In this document: in pieces, positions 44,601 through 57,336 of the stretch
How positions within the stretch are numbered: position 1 is the first letter of the stretch
Layout of the letters: every line of letters begins with the position of its first letter
Assembly (NCBI GenBank): GCA_000827205.1
Contig: KN832563.1
Span: 692,863 to 756,862 of the forward strand
Direction: 5' to 3'
Source of the DNA: Plicaturopsis crispa FD-325 SS-3
Lineage: Eukaryota > Basidiomycota > Agaricomycetes > Amylocorticiales > Amylocorticiaceae
Length of the DNA: 64,000 nt
The notes under the pieces: model-generated
What the model was told of the DNA's origin: nothing
The model's database searches: none
The model's input: the letters and a program-made list of their open reading frames with translations, nothing else
Made by a program: the position numbers and the translations under genes

Positions 44601-47023
44601 TTCACCCTGCCAACACTGCCACCATTCTCACTGACCACGTCTTCATTGACGTTGGTCTTGGTGTTAGGAAGAAGATCGACACCATGGTCGTCGATCCCAT
44701 CCAGCTTAGCATTTTCGGTCATCGGTGAGTACTTTCTGAACGTTCACCGTCTCCGCATGTTTATGCCTATCTACGCAGCTTCATGGCTATTGCTGAACAG
44801 ATGGGCCGGACTCTGCAGAAGACTAGCGTTTCGCTGCAGATGAAAGAGCGTCTCGAGTAAGTTGCATTTTCGTTTGATTGAGGCAATGAAACTGACCCTT
44901 TTTTGCAATAGCTTTTCGTGCGCTGTCTTTGGTCCCGATGCTGGACTTGTTGCCAATGCACCCCACGGTATGTGTCTATAGCCAACGCCAGCATCAAGTA
45001 ACAATGCTTATCATCTACCTCACAGTCCCGGTGCATCTCGGCTCCATGCAGTATGCGGTCGAATTCCAGGCCAAGCTACACGAGGGCAAGCTTCGTCCGG
45101 GAGACATTCTCGTCTCCAACCACCCCAAAGCCGGCGGAACGCATTTGCCCGATATTACTGTCATCTGCCCCGTGTTCGAGGAGGGCACGAACACTATTGT
45201 ATTCTACGTCGCCGCCCGGGGACATCACGGAGAGTGAGTATATCTCTATCATACTGTTTTCTTTAAGCTGACCAAGTGAATGATATAGCATCGGAGGACT
45301 TGGTGGAAACAGCATGCCGCCTATGTCGACTGAGTTGTGGCAGGAGGGTGCAGCAATCATGTCGACGATGCTGGTCTCTCAAGGCAAGTTCAACGAGAAA
45401 GACATGGTGGAGTTCCTCACTGGTACGTTTTCACGCTACACCTTCGTCGACGCGGAGCTGACTCGACCATAGCCCCCGGCCAATACCCTGGCTGTGAGCC
45501 TAGTCGACGAATTGCGGACAACCTGAGCGATCTCAAAGCCCAGTGCGCTGCGTGCGCCATCGGAAGCCAGCAGATCCTCACGCTGTTCCAAGAATATGGC
45601 AGGGAGGTTGTCCAGTTCTACATGGCCTCCATCCGCAAAAATGCGGAAGTGGCAGTGCGGAATTGGCTCAAGGAGACGGCAGCTGCGACCGGTGGCAAAG
45701 TCCTCCACGCTATCGACCATATGGACGACGGAACTCCCATAGAGCTGACGGTCACGATCGATGCCAAGTCTGGTGCTGCTAAGTTCGACTTCGAGGGCAC
45801 TGGCTGCGAGGGCTACTCAAATCTTGTAAGCATAGCTCATCCTATCTCTACATTTAGAGAGGCTCACTGTCATCTAGAATGCGCCTGACTCTGTCGCTCG
45901 TTCTGGTGAGTTTTCTGTTCTTTAGTATGTCGCGCCCGCACAATACTCATCGCGCCTAAACCTCAGCTATCATCTACTGTCTTCGGACACTCATCGGCGT
46001 CGAGATGCCCTTGAACAGTGGAGTGCTCGGTGAGCACCTTCTATCTTTATGTGGAGAAAATTACTCAATGTGCACCTCACAGTCCCCATCGACATCGTCA
46101 TACCGGAGGGCACACTCCTCCGTCCCTCTGCTGGTGCCGCTGTCTGCTCCGGCAACACCGAAACATCTCAGCGGACGTGTGATGTCATCTTCAAGGCCTT
46201 CGAGGCTTGCGCTGCGTCGCAAGGATGTACGTCTTCGCGTTCTGCTATGAAAGACGAGATATTGATTGTGTTTTTACAGGCATGAACGTCATTCATCTTG
46301 TTTACGGAGATCAGTCTTACGGCGAGACAAGTAAGCTTTCACTTCTTTGCCGACGCTTGTTTATGGCATCTAATTCGACTTCATTCAGTCTGTGGCGGTG
46401 CAGGAGCTGGTCCCACCTGGGTCGGACAATCAGGTGTTCACATCAAGTCAGTACATTCCGCCGCGTTTCCTAGATAGCTCTGTCTAAGTATGCCCCCCTC
46501 CCACAGCATGACCAACACGCGGATTACCGACGTCGAGATTATCGAAAAGAGGAACCCTGTGTTCCTCAATGAATTCTCGATAAGAAAAGGCACCGGAGGA
46601 GTTGGTCGGAATATGGGCGGAAACGGTGTACACCGAGAGTTCCAGTTCCGCGAACCGATGGAGGCACGTATTTCATTCAGGATAACGAAGGACATCTGCT
46701 TATCGCCATCCCTTTAGGTTGCAATCATTGGAGAGCGTCGCGTGACGCAGCCGTATGGTATGCACGGCGGAGGCCCAGGCGAGCGTGGGGCAAGTTACTG
46801 GGTTCGCGCGCAGCCCGACGGCAGCGTGCGCAAGATCCGCCTCAGGCCTTCTGGAACGGTCCATGCTACACGGGGTGACAAGATCATCATGCACACCCCC
46901 GGAGGCGGCGGTTACGGTACTCCAGGAGAGTTCAACGGCAGCGTTCTTACTACCGAGAAGACGTTCGTCCCGAGGGCAAACGGCAGCGTGAACGCTTGGA
47001 GTTCGATGCAGGAAACAAACTAG
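41623..47023 (+). CDS. OXP1: 5-oxoprolinase (ATP-hydrolysing)
   Basis: Cleaves 5-oxo-L-proline to glutamate with ATP (EC 3.5.2.9), closing the gamma-glutamyl cycle of glutathione in the cytosol. Start ATG 41623 ([24 protein letters not shown]), stop TAG 47021-47023 after about 1,300 residues in roughly 18 exons. The N-terminal hydantoinase A half has [25 protein letters not shown], the [12 protein letters not shown] block and DMGGTSTDVSRY; the C-terminal hydantoinase B half has [10 protein letters not shown]..., [33 protein letters not shown] and the terminal [11 protein letters not shown]. Both halves are in one gene as is usual for the eukaryotic enzyme. No breaks seen. It may be co-regulated with the divergent transporter. 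Confidence 0.95.
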
Positions 47024-47298
47024 GGTTTATTTGAGGATTATCGCGTATATAATGTACATATAGAGTTTAGGGCCTGTACCGTATACTGTACACTGTGATA
47101 TAGATTTTTTCAAGCAGTCCCTGAGGCCTTCGTGCTTAAGCTTCTGAACTTGTTCGAATTTGAAGTTCGAGGCAGGGCAAAGGCAGGGCGTCTGTCTCGT
47201 GGTCCGGTCGCGTCTCGGTTGCATTAGTACATCCGTTTCCGATCCGGTACTGAAAAATCGCGTCGTACGAGAAAAGACAGCATCACTTTCCCGCCGCC

Positions 47299-49259
47299 AT
47301 GTCTACCAACGGTACCGCCACGGAGACCGCCAACGGTCTACGCCAGCGCGTAATTGTAAAAGGCAATGGCGACAAAATCAAAATAACGGACGAGGGAAGG
47401 AAGACAGACGAGCTACTCGACAAGCACGGTGACCGGTTAGTGTTGATCTTCGCATTTTGCCCCCTGTCTCATCTGCTCTCAAGGTATGAGTTCGGAGGAC
47501 CCATTGGTGTCACCGCCATGATGATTGGGTTCCCAATGCTCATGTACTACTTGTGGATATGCTTGTGGTTCTATGACGGGCAGCTCGTGGTTCCCACATC
47601 CGTGGACGACTTCAAACCGTTCGTCCTCCGTATGTGGGAGCATGTGCGGGTCGTAAGTGAGTTCCTCCCTCAAGCATGCGTTGTCTGACGTGCCATTCAA
47701 GGACGCAAGCCCGAACCTGTACGCATGGAAAGTCTACACCGGTCTCGTGGTATACCAGCTATTCCTTGCGTGGATAGTGCCCGGGTACCAGCAGGAGGGC
47801 CTTCCGGTCCCCTCTTTGGGCTACAAGACCCTTATGTACAACTGCAACGCCCTTGGTTGTCTCTACATCACCATGATTACCGCCTTCGTCCTCCACTACA
47901 CACAGATATTCCGCCTCACGGAGATTATCGACAACTACGGACACATCATGAGTGTTGCCATGATCTATGGCTTTGGGGTCTCATTCGGGATCCACTTTAT
48001 TGCGCTTGCCACGGGGAACCATATCCGGATGTCGGGCAATTTCATCTACGACGTGTTTATGGGTGCCATGTTGAACCCACGCATTGGCAATATTGACCTG
48101 AAGATGTGGGCCGAGGTCAGGATTCCTTGGGTCATCGTGTTCTTCCTATCCGTGTCAGGCGGATGCAAGCAGTATGAGCAATATGGTTACGTGACTCCCG
48201 TAAGTCTACTTAATGCGTCTTTTATGCAGACACTAACAAACCACAGAATATGGCCTTCATGATCCTTGCTACATGGTTATATCTCAACGCATGGTATGTG
48301 CGCTTTGTCCTCTACCACTGCATATTATCTCATATTTTTCTTAGTGGGAAGGGCGAGGAATGTATTCCCCAGACTTGGGACATGTACCACGAGAAGTAAG
48401 GATATCCGATTCGCCCTTCGTGTCCAAGCTTACATCATTCAAGGTGGGGCTTCATGGTTATCTTCTGGAACTTTGCTGGTGTACCCTTCGTGCGTATGTC
48501 ATCCTCGGTTTTCTGCCTTCGCTCATTTATTTCCTCCCAGACATATGTCTACTCGGTCGTGTATATGGCCTCGCACGATCCATCCAAGTACCAGTTCTCG
48601 ACACCGGTATACATTGCTCTTTTCACGACCCTCTTAAGTGCATATTACATGTAAATGCCTCCTTTACTCAACGTCTTGCGCGGGCTCATCTTCTATCGCC
48701 AGATGGGACACGTCTATGTCACAGAAGAGTCGCTTCAAGATGCAGACGATGGGCATTACGACTTTCCGCAAGACATTCCCTCAGTTACCTGGCGGCACTA
48801 TCAAGAACCCCACCTTCATCCAAACCGCGCATGGGTATGTGAACTTTAAACCGTCGTGCTAACTTTTGTTTTGCTTACGACTTCGCGTCGCAGAAACCGT
48901 CTCCTAACCAGTGGCTGGTGGGCATGGTCGCGTAAACCTGTGAGTTTCCTGTATAATACTGCATTTCGATGTACTAATCGCTCACTGGCCAGAATTATGT
49001 CGCGGACTGGACCATGAGCTTCACGTGGGGCCTGGTCGTCGGCACCGCTACCCCAATTCCTTACTTCTACTCGGTGTTCTTCATCACCGTCCTAATCCAC
49101 CGCTGCGGGCGCGACTTCGAGCGGTGCGTTCCGCCTTTGTGCGCCTGCCTGACGTACACTGATTCAAGTTGTTCCTTAGGTGCTCTATCAAGTACGGAAA
49201 AGACTGGGAGCGCTACTGCTCTATCGTCAAATACAAGTTTATCCCCGGAGTATATTAGA
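47299..49259 (+). CDS. ERG4: C-24(28) sterol reductase
   Basis: Last step of ergosterol synthesis: NADPH reduction of the C24(28) double bond of ergosta-5,7,22,24(28)-tetraenol (EC 1.3.1.71), in the ER membrane. Start ATG 47299 (MSTNGTATETANGL), stop TAG 49257-49259, at least nine exons. The protein reads YEFGGPIGVTAMMIGFPMLMYYLWI..., then several membrane helices, GNHIRMSGNFIYDVFMGAMLNPRIG (the DxxMGxxLNPRxG hallmark), QTWDMYHEK, and the NADPH-binding C-terminus with NRLLTSGWWAWSRKPNYVADW and CSIKYGKDWERYC...KFIPGVY. The ending matches ERG4/ERG24/LBR family proteins. Tandem to 5-oxoprolinase with 275 bases between. Confidence 0.94.
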
Positions 49260-49552
49260 TGTCTTATTAATGCGCTTGTGGAGAGGTGTCCTAGATACCC
49301 GAGCAGCAATTACACAAAGGATTCCTAGCACTCGTCGTTCGCGTGCGTCCAACGCTGAAAGTTGTGGGAAATGGTCGAACATTTGAGCGTCAAGCTTCAA
49401 GGCGTGCTTCAGTCTTACACTTAGCCATTCCTCCGTGTTATAGCAGTGACGATTTGGCAGTGACGAAGGTAGTTATATCAATACAGATGTACATTCCAGT
49501 ATTTGTCAAAGTACAATTTACGGCACCGTTCTAGCATCTCTCCATCCACCTC

Positions 49553-50926
49553 TTACAGTTTCCCTTTATCGCCTCCCTGAGCGCCTTCCCCAAACACCTC
49601 CGCAAATGCTTTACCGATCTCGCCGAGCATGTCCTGGGTCACAACACCCCTTCCCTCTTTCGAGAATGCCCGACGGCTTGTTGTACGCGTCACCACGCTC
49701 GCGCCAGTAGCCGCTAGAATTGGCATGCGCGATGGCGGGATGCTCTTGTCCCTAAACATCCAGTCAGAACTCAAGCAAGTCTCCCCCGAAAATCAGAGAT
49801 GACAAACCCATATGCGCCGCTGTCATAACATTTCCCCCATGCAAGCATGGTGCCGACACAACCACTCAATATGTCCCCCTGCCCACCACAGCGTTTCGCT
49901 CCGCCTGGTACGTCCACCTCCACCTGCTCTTTCGTCGTTTCACCCTTCTCGACCTTGCTGGCCTCCTCATCCGCTGCCTCCCCTGTCGTATCTGTCGCGA
50001 TGATATCCGTAGCGCCCTTCTGCAACACTGTCACTCCGCCTAATGCCTTCGACAGCAGCCCCGCGCGCTCCTTCGGAGGCGCATCTTTGGGGATCCCGAG
50101 AGCTTCGCTGAGACGCGCGAACTCGGCGACGTTCGGCGTGACGACGGCGCGGCGGTAGCCTTTTATGATGGAGACATCCTGGCCGACTAGCCAGAGCGCG
50201 TCGGCATCGATGACGACGAACATGCCGTTGGAGCGTGCGATGGACAGTGCTAGGCGTGCGTGCGCCTGCATGTATGGCTCGCGCCCCAGGCCGGGGCCTA
50301 TGACCAGGACGTGCAATCGAGAGAGTATAGATGAGAGCTCGGGGCGGACTTCATCGGACGTCCTGCAGAGAAATGAGACGACTATACGTAGTACGAACAG
50401 CGATGGGATGCTCACGATTCTTCTCGGAGTATCGGGTGCACGATGAGGTCGGGCGAGTAGGACTTTATAGCGCCGGCCGCTGTGGGCGAACAAATGACAT
50501 GGGATAGATCCGCACCCTGTAAAGCCGCTGTTCAGCAGGCTCCTCTATACGCTATCTGGCTCGAATGCGCACCAGACGTAGGGCCGATATGGCCGCGAAA
50601 AACGGTGCGCCTGTGTAACTTTATCTGCTTGTTCAGCGACACCAATCTATTGCGACGCGTAGTATATCATGTACGCACTCTTGCGCACCTCCTAGGACAC
50701 CGACACGGCCTGATACCACTCAGTCAATCAAGGCCCGGGTAGAACCTGGCTGATACTGACCAGACTGGCCCTTGTGCAAGGTGCCGTCGAGCGGAGGAAT
50801 GACCTGCTTCAGTTGGTCGAGTATCTGGCCCGACATAGTACCACGAGATTGTGCCAACTTGAGAGGAGTGGGTCTGACAGAGCGAAATAGCAATCGTGTC
50901 CAGTGTGAACGAAAGAAAAGAGGCAT
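49553..50926 (-). CDS. ATP-dependent (S)-NAD(P)H-hydrate dehydratase
   Basis: Repairs hydrated NADH/NADPH at the cost of ATP (EC 4.2.1.93); the eukaryotic CARKD/NAXD enzyme, a ribokinase-like fold. Minus strand, stop TAA 49555-49553. Recognisable: [16 protein letters not shown] at the N-terminus, [49 protein letters not shown], and the catalytic glycine loop [11 protein letters not shown]. Two in-frame starts precede the conserved part: 50926 (with a 30-residue Arg/Ser-rich, acid-free leader, [20 protein letters not shown]) and 50836 ([11 protein letters not shown]). The stretch between VGVLGG and APFFAAIS was not fully resolved into exons. Convergent with ERG4. Confidence 0.9.
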
Positions 50927-51230
50927 TCGTCAATCGTACATTCGATCCTTGTTCCAGTCGGTCAACATTTGGTGACGAATTTCTCCATGTCATTCTTGAA
51001 CTCGGAGGAGCGCGGACTTCCGACGAGAGCAAGTTCAATTCGCACAGAAATATGTACCCAGCTTTTTACTTGATACTGGAATGACGGGCGGGTGGAAGAA
51101 GGGAAAACATGAAGCTATATATGTAACCTATTTGATTTGAAATGTGCATGTCAAGTGCATGTCGTAGAAAAAAAAAACGATGGAGGGGAAAGCCGAGGTT
51201 ATCGTACACTTGTACATACAAAATCACCCC
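50927..51230. other. intergenic, dehydratase 5' flank / methyltransferase 3' flank
   Basis: 304 bases; nothing recognised beyond likely promoter sequence for the dehydratase and an untranslated tail of the methyltransferase. Confidence 0.4.
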
Positions 51231-53150
51231 TTACGCAGAATCCGCGACAGGAACTGCGACGACATGGGAATGCATAGACACCACCTGGCGTACCCTCTGT
51301 AACTTCCAGCCCGAAGCAGACAAGATAGCGTCCAGCTGGGCAAGCGTCCGCTCTTGACCGTTCAACAGCACCATCATCTATATCCGAGCGGTGCGGTCAG
51401 CATACCTCGAAAAGCTGGCAGTAAGAAGCTAGTGCTCACATGTAAATCGGCCATATATTTGTGCAAATTGACATGGCCGCCATTAGCTAGCAAGGGCTTG
51501 GGCGGGAGTGGTTTCGCGGCCCCCGGGATGTCTTTGGCGACAGTCGTGTCCGGGCAAGCGTAGTCGATCAACATGTCGATGATGAGCAGCTGGGTATCCG
51601 GAGCCGCCGCCGCACGAAGCTTGCGCAGGATTTTGATGCAATATGAGTCGGCCCAGTCGTGAAGGATCATGCGCATGAAAAAGACGGCGGCGTTCTTCAC
51701 TGGCTGGTCTTCGAAGAATGAATGCTCTGCAAGTGTGCATACGTTATCAGAGGGTGGACTTCACGGTGAAAGGGTTTCATAAATACCTTGGAAGACAATT
51801 TTTCCTGACTGCAAAGCACCCGGAAGCTCGGTATTCCAGAACTTGAGGAATTGATTAGTAAAATGTAGAGTTTTCGTGTTACATGCCCTGATATTCTTCT
51901 TACCTGCTCTCCGTTGGGGATGACCGAGGCGCGGTCCTGGACAACGAGGTTGACATGCGGGAAAGCCTTGGCTATAGTCAAAGACTGCGAACCAACGCCA
52001 CCTCCGACGTCGACCACAGTGCTACCAGCCGGTAGATCCTTCCAATCAAAGCCTTGACGAGGTGAGACTGTGTGGATGATAAAAATATGCTACGCTCACC
52101 CTGGATGATTGCGTCGGGAGAATCAAACTTAGTAGCACCGTCCATTGCGATTCCAAAACGGTGTAATCGTTGACTGTTGCCCGGTTGCTCTAGCCACGAG
52201 AAGAAGTTCCCGTCTATCTTGAAAGCTAAATTAGCCGCCGTTTGAGAGGCCGAGTCTGAATGCACGAAATTGGGATTGTGAAAGACGTCGTCCAGATAGG
52301 ACGAGGTTTTGAGTCCTTCGTCAGAGCTAGGCAAAAAGATGAGGGAACAGCGGACGAGAGAACGGTATAAACTAACAAATGACCAACGAAGGCAGCGACA
52401 CCAGAAGTATCTACATGCTTTTCCTCTGGTCTTTAGGCAGGCTATCTCAATATGTGTGTGAAGCAGCATTTCTGAGGTACTTACTTAGACAGCAAGTCGG
52501 ATACAGATTTTCCCGTATCTATGACAGAGGAGATGCGGTTATTGGCAAAGACGTCGGGTGAGACCTCCTTGAAGATAGACTCAGTCGCTAAAAGCCTCAG
52601 GACACGGCCTGGAGTCGTCCTTAATAAATAGCCTTGATATGCCTCCGTTAATTTCACCTACTCAATTTCTTTGGATCAGTGTGGTTCTTGGCCGCAATAT
52701 CCTTGACATGCAGGCCCTACTAACAGTGTTAGCTGACAATTGCTTTGAGATAGAGGTGGGAGAAGAAAGTACCTGAGGCCCGGCATCTCTTAGGATCTCG
52801 ACAGTATTAGTCGACGTCGCTACACCGAGAGCGGTGGAAACTTGGTACTGTCCATAGATTTGTCATCTCGGTCAACTGATCAACAAGTAGATTGAACGGC
52901 GAACCTGCATGACGGTCTTCACGATTGTGGCAGGTGCCGGCCTCACGAGTGCAATCAGCTGTGCAGCCGCCGTTACGATTAGAGATGTTGCCTCCAGGAC
53001 ATCGGGGTCCAAGCGGGGTAGCTCGCTCTCTGGGGTGAAGGGATCATCGAGAGTAGGCAGATCCACGCCACGCTGAGCACAGTTCCGCTCGATCTTATTC
53101 GCCGATTCAGAAATGAGGTTCACCAGCGAAAGCATAGTAGCGCAAGCCAT
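51231..53150 (-). CDS. O-methyltransferase, COMT-like (class I SAM-dependent)
   Basis: Transfers methyl from S-adenosylmethionine to a hydroxyl group of a small, probably aromatic, metabolite. Start ATG 53150 (MACATMLSLVNLISESANKIE), stop TAA 51233-51231, about nine exons. After an N-terminal dimerisation and winged-helix region (YQVSTALGVATSTNTVEILRDAG..., GLHVKDIAAKNHTDPKKLS) come the SAM motif VVDVGGGVGSQSLTIAKAFP, LVVQDRASVI, and the catalytic-histidine motif MILHDWADSYCIKILRKL. The C-terminal part has LIIDMLIDYACPD and a cap ending SHVVAVPVADSA. Such genes are numerous in basidiomycetes and often belong to secondary metabolism, but no cluster partners are next to it. The substrate is unknown. 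Confidence 0.9.
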
Positions 53151-53685
53151 CTTTGTCGTTGGGTATCGATTGGGGGGAAATCAAGAACGCGTGAGATGGA
53201 ATACGCCTGCATATATATATGCATTGCGCCTTGGTGCTCACTGTCATATCACAACACACATATCATGATAAGTGTGTTGATAGATTACTTATGGAGCACC
53301 TTGAATAATAACGGCTTCCGCGAAGCACTTGCGTTTGGCTGGTGCATGCATTTACGGGCCCCGGGGGCCTTGTAAGGTCGGTGTCCATTGCGGCTCCCGT
53401 TTTCACGGTGAGTATTCGGGTTTGAGCTGCTACGTTCCAAGGATAGTTTTTGTGATTCAGAAGGGCGTTCGAGCAGGCGAGCAGTTCGCAATAGTCGTGG
53501 TAAGTGAGTAGAACTTGAAGGGAAAAGCTGGGGAAGACACGATAAACACAAGATCCAGATCCGGAGAAGCCCCTGACGCATACAGTGACTGCAACGTTTC
53601 CGAGTCTCAATTTACGGTCAGGACATACGGTCACTCTGCTTTCGTTTTCTGCTCGCTCTTCCAGTTTATTGGCCTGCTGAGGCTT
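53151..53685. promoter_or_regulatory. divergent intergenic region, methyltransferase / ZW10
   Basis: 535 bases between two start codons facing apart. No open frame of note and no motif I can name with confidence. A short TATATATA tract lies at 53212-53219, upstream of the methyltransferase. Confidence 0.4.
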
Positions 53686-56600
53686 ATGGCGTTTGAAGTA
53701 CCGTCGCATCTACCGCGGTCAGGGAACCCACTCGATATCTCCTCGAACATCCTTTCTAAAGTCGACGAGGCAACCGCTGGAACGCTTACAGCCTCGCATG
53801 CATCGTCATGGCTCGCAGACCTCGACGAAACTATTTCCTTAACGAAGGTGATTGCTGCTGTAACCTTTGGCGTAAGAGTCACTTACCGGAGAATTTGATA
53901 GAAACGCATCCACGAACGCATTCATGATGATTTACCGAACTTCGAACGTCAGCTTTCGTCGGCCAAGTCTGTGCGGTTGCGTCTCGAGTCCCTGGCAGAG
54001 AACGTTGGCGTTTTGGATGAGAAGTTGACAAATTCTGAGGTGAATGTTTCTCGTAAACTGTAGACATTTGTATTCTCATACATCGTAGTCAGGTCTAATA
54101 CCGACGCTGGTCCGTTCCCTGTCTTCCCATGCCACGCTCAAGCAGGCCTCGTCGAATGCTACAATCACTCGTAATGCCTTGGAGCACCTGCACAAGTGCC
54201 GCAGTGACTTCCGACTCCTTTCCCAGTCTATCGAAGAGGGGAAACTGCCAGACGCTGTCAACATTTGTACCCATTTGGAAGCTGCATTACACGACGCGCC
54301 AGCTCCCCTAAATCGTGCACAGGTCATGACAGATTTAAAGGTGCGTATGCTTTCTTGGATAATATATGAATGCTTATATTTTCGCAGCGTCAATTGCGTA
54401 TAGCTAAGGACCGCACGGAAGAACAACTGAGTGACGCGTATTCGCGTAGCGTCGTTGCGTCACCCTCAGAGCTCTTCATCCGACCCTCCGCTCAAAGTAA
54501 GTCCTCCTGAACATAGTTAGATGTGTTTTTAACGCTTCATTTTCCTAGTTCGAAATTCAGACGCTGTTCTTCCACTTCCTGCCATTCTATCATCATTATC
54601 AACCTCCTCACTCACAGCCCACTTATCAAGCCTTCGACGCGCACTTACTACTCATTATATTGATCACGTCCTCTCCCAACCGACGTCTATCATAGGTGCA
54701 GTCGAGAAGCTCACCCTGTTTCCATCACCTCCGAGTGACGAAAACCGCCTCTCGGCACTCCATAATATCTCCGTTGTCCTGGACTTCCTGTCCGCTAATC
54801 TCTTCCCTTCGCTACCTGACTCCCAGAAACACGCTTTCCCAAGATCGCTCTGCACACCTGTGACGACTGCGGTTCTGCACCACCTCCTCATCCCGTCGCT
54901 ACCGTCCTCGCTCGCCGACTTACCGCCATATCTTGAGCTAGTCAAGCAGGCTGTCGAGTTTGAGGATCGGTATATTGTGCACCTGCTTGGTAGCGCTGAA
55001 GCAGACCGCGAGATAAAGGCGTGGGCAGACGGTGTCGGTGGACATTACGAGCGGAAGCGACGCGTCGACATCCTCGAGAACGCGCGGACAGTTATAACCA
55101 GCCGCTCGGACGACTCCAAAACATTCCGTGCTGAAGTCGAGTCGGAGGCGAAGGTTATACCTGTCCAGGCGAATGGTGGCGGTGAGGAGGATTCTGCCTG
55201 GGGGCTCGAAACTGAGGACCAGGGTACCGAAGAAGACGGCTGGGGACTTGACGAGGACATTGATGTCGAGCCTGAGCCGCCCGCGGAGGATTCTGCCGAC
55301 TCGTGGGGCTGGAACGAGGAGGCGGAGACACCGGTCGCCGAGGCTGCTCCAGTTGATGATGAAGACAGTCAAGAAACGGCCTGGGATGATCCATGGGATG
55401 ACGAACCTGCTCCAGATGACCCACCGCCTCCACCGCCCCCGATAACGTCTCCCAAACCCGCTACGCGCCTCGAGAAGTTCTCTGCAAAAGGCAAGTCGCC
55501 TCAGCTGCCCCCAGACCCCCCTTCCGCGACGTCTAAGCTCGCCGAAAAGCGGCCCGCAAAGCTGTCGGTCCAGTCACCTCCTTCCGAAACCTACACAGTG
55601 TCCTTGCGCATGAAGAATATTGCCAAGGCCGTCGAAGACGCTTTACGAGAAGGCAAAGAATACTCGTCCGCGAAACTTTTTCCAGCGAGCACCACTAGCG
55701 GCTCTGCTCCTGGGACCCTGCTGCTCCAAGCCGCATCGTCCATTCCTGACTTGTACCGGGCGCTACATCCAGTGATTTTCAATTCGGACTTGGCATCTTC
55801 GCCTTCCCGGTCGATGCGTTTTTCAAATGATTGCTTGTATCTCAGCGCAGAGTTGGCAAAAACCGAGGCAGCCGGTCATTTTGACGAGTGCAGAGACAAA
55901 TTGAAAATCCTCGGGGATAGCTGGTTTGAGGACACCATTGTGAGTATTCTCCGGGATCTCTCTGTTTACCTGCGTTGCTGAACCAGCATGTTTTTCAGGA
56001 ACAGCAACGCCAGCTTGTTAACGCCACTTTGGACGGCGCAGAAAATTTCGTCGACACTGCCGACCAGGATCGGTACGATGAATGCGAGAGCGTCGTCAGC
56101 AAGGTTTTGCGGGATGTGCGTGCATTGGCGCAGCAGTGGAAGGTAGGTTACATGTCTTTGCTGAGTGGCGCCGAGCTGAAGGTCACGATTCTATCCAGGG
56201 TGTACTCGCGAAGGGCAAATACTTCACCGCAATAGGTCAGGTTGTGGACAGTGCATTATCCCGCATATTAGATGATGTGCTCGCACTGCCCGATATCCCT
56301 GAGGCGGAGTCGCATAGGCTGAGCGAGTTGTCGAAAATCCTCAATGCTCTCGAAGGCCTCTTTGTGGGCGATGATCCTGCACAGGTTGGGCACATTTGTA
56401 CTCTATGTCCTCCTCTGACTAACGTTTCCTGAATCAGCCCTCGTTCGTCGTCGCGTATGTGCCCTCCTGGCTGAAATACTCGTATCTCTCTGAGCTGTTG
56501 GTGCGTCCATCTCCACCGACCTGTGCACGGCAACGGCGAACTAACCCCGGACGCTGTCATGCAGGAGGCATCCATAGCCGACATTTCGTATCTCTTCGAT

Positions 56601-56726
56601 GAAGGCGCCCTGGTGGATTTCGAGCTCGACGAGCTCGTCAAACTCATCCGTGCGCTGTTTGCGGACACGCCGTTACGGGCCACCACGATCAACAAGATAC
56701 TGTCAGGACATCCAGATCGCTCGTAA
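53686..56726 (+). CDS. ZW10/Dsl1-type vesicle tethering and kinetochore subunit
   Basis: Member of the ZW10/Dsl1 family, subunits of the NRZ/Dsl1 complex that tethers Golgi-derived COPI vesicles to the ER (and in animals of the RZZ kinetochore complex). Start ATG 53686 (MAFEVPSHLPRSGNPLDISSN), stop TAA 56724-56726, about nine exons. The N-terminal third is helical (RLRLESLAENVGVLDEKL, NALEHLHKCRSDFRLLSQSI); the C-terminus (EASIADISYLFDEGALVDFE...ADTPLRATTINKIL) is typical of ZW10. Between them, at 55190-55410, is an acidic tract with repeated Trp motifs (DSAWGL, DGWGL, DSWGWNEE, ETAWDDPWDDE) followed by a proline run. This middle segment resembles the COPI-binding lasso of yeast Dsl1 rather than animal ZW10. 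Confidence 0.88.
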
Positions 56727-57336
56727 CTCTGTATGTAGTGTGTGCACCGTAATATGATGCTTTCTCTGCGACGTCGACGGCCAAACTTCAGAGCAACTAG
56801 AAGAAGTGCCAGCGAGTCCGCTTCCCATGGCTTGCGCGGTCTTAGCACGATGTAATGGAGAATAAATATGTTACAGAACCCATTTATTTCATTACTTCTT
56901 CCAAAGACTCAAGCTCCCCAGATAACTACATTGTCTTTGTCTTCTACTGTTCTTCTTTTTCGATCAGGTAGGGGCGGGGCGGGCGCAGGGAAACGTGTAC
57001 GGACGAACAGGAAAGGGTGGGGCGGTGGGAGTGTGGTATAGCGGGGCGGATATGAACGGAGGGAAGGGAGGAGACGGCAGGTAATGTACCGAGAAAGAGC
57101 AAATGAGAGGAGAGAGGAAGAATTGTCCGTCTTTCTGTCTTCCCGTTCACGATCCCGTCAGTGTGCTGCCCCGGCCGGGGGACAGGAGGGGTGGTGCAGG
57201 CAAAGTCAAGGAGGGTGCGGCTGGGGATGGGGATGGAGAAGGGGATGGTAGAATCGCAAAGAGGTGAGTGGGTGCGGGAGGTGTAAGCGTCACGATCGTG
57301 AAATGCATCAATGAACGTCGGGGACCATCGTCAAGG
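56727..57336. other. convergent 3' region, ZW10 / PP2A-B55
   Basis: 610 bases between two stop codons. A GGGGATGG run (57,220-57,250) is simple sequence. No gene is seen; likely overlapping 3' untranslated regions. Confidence 0.45.
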
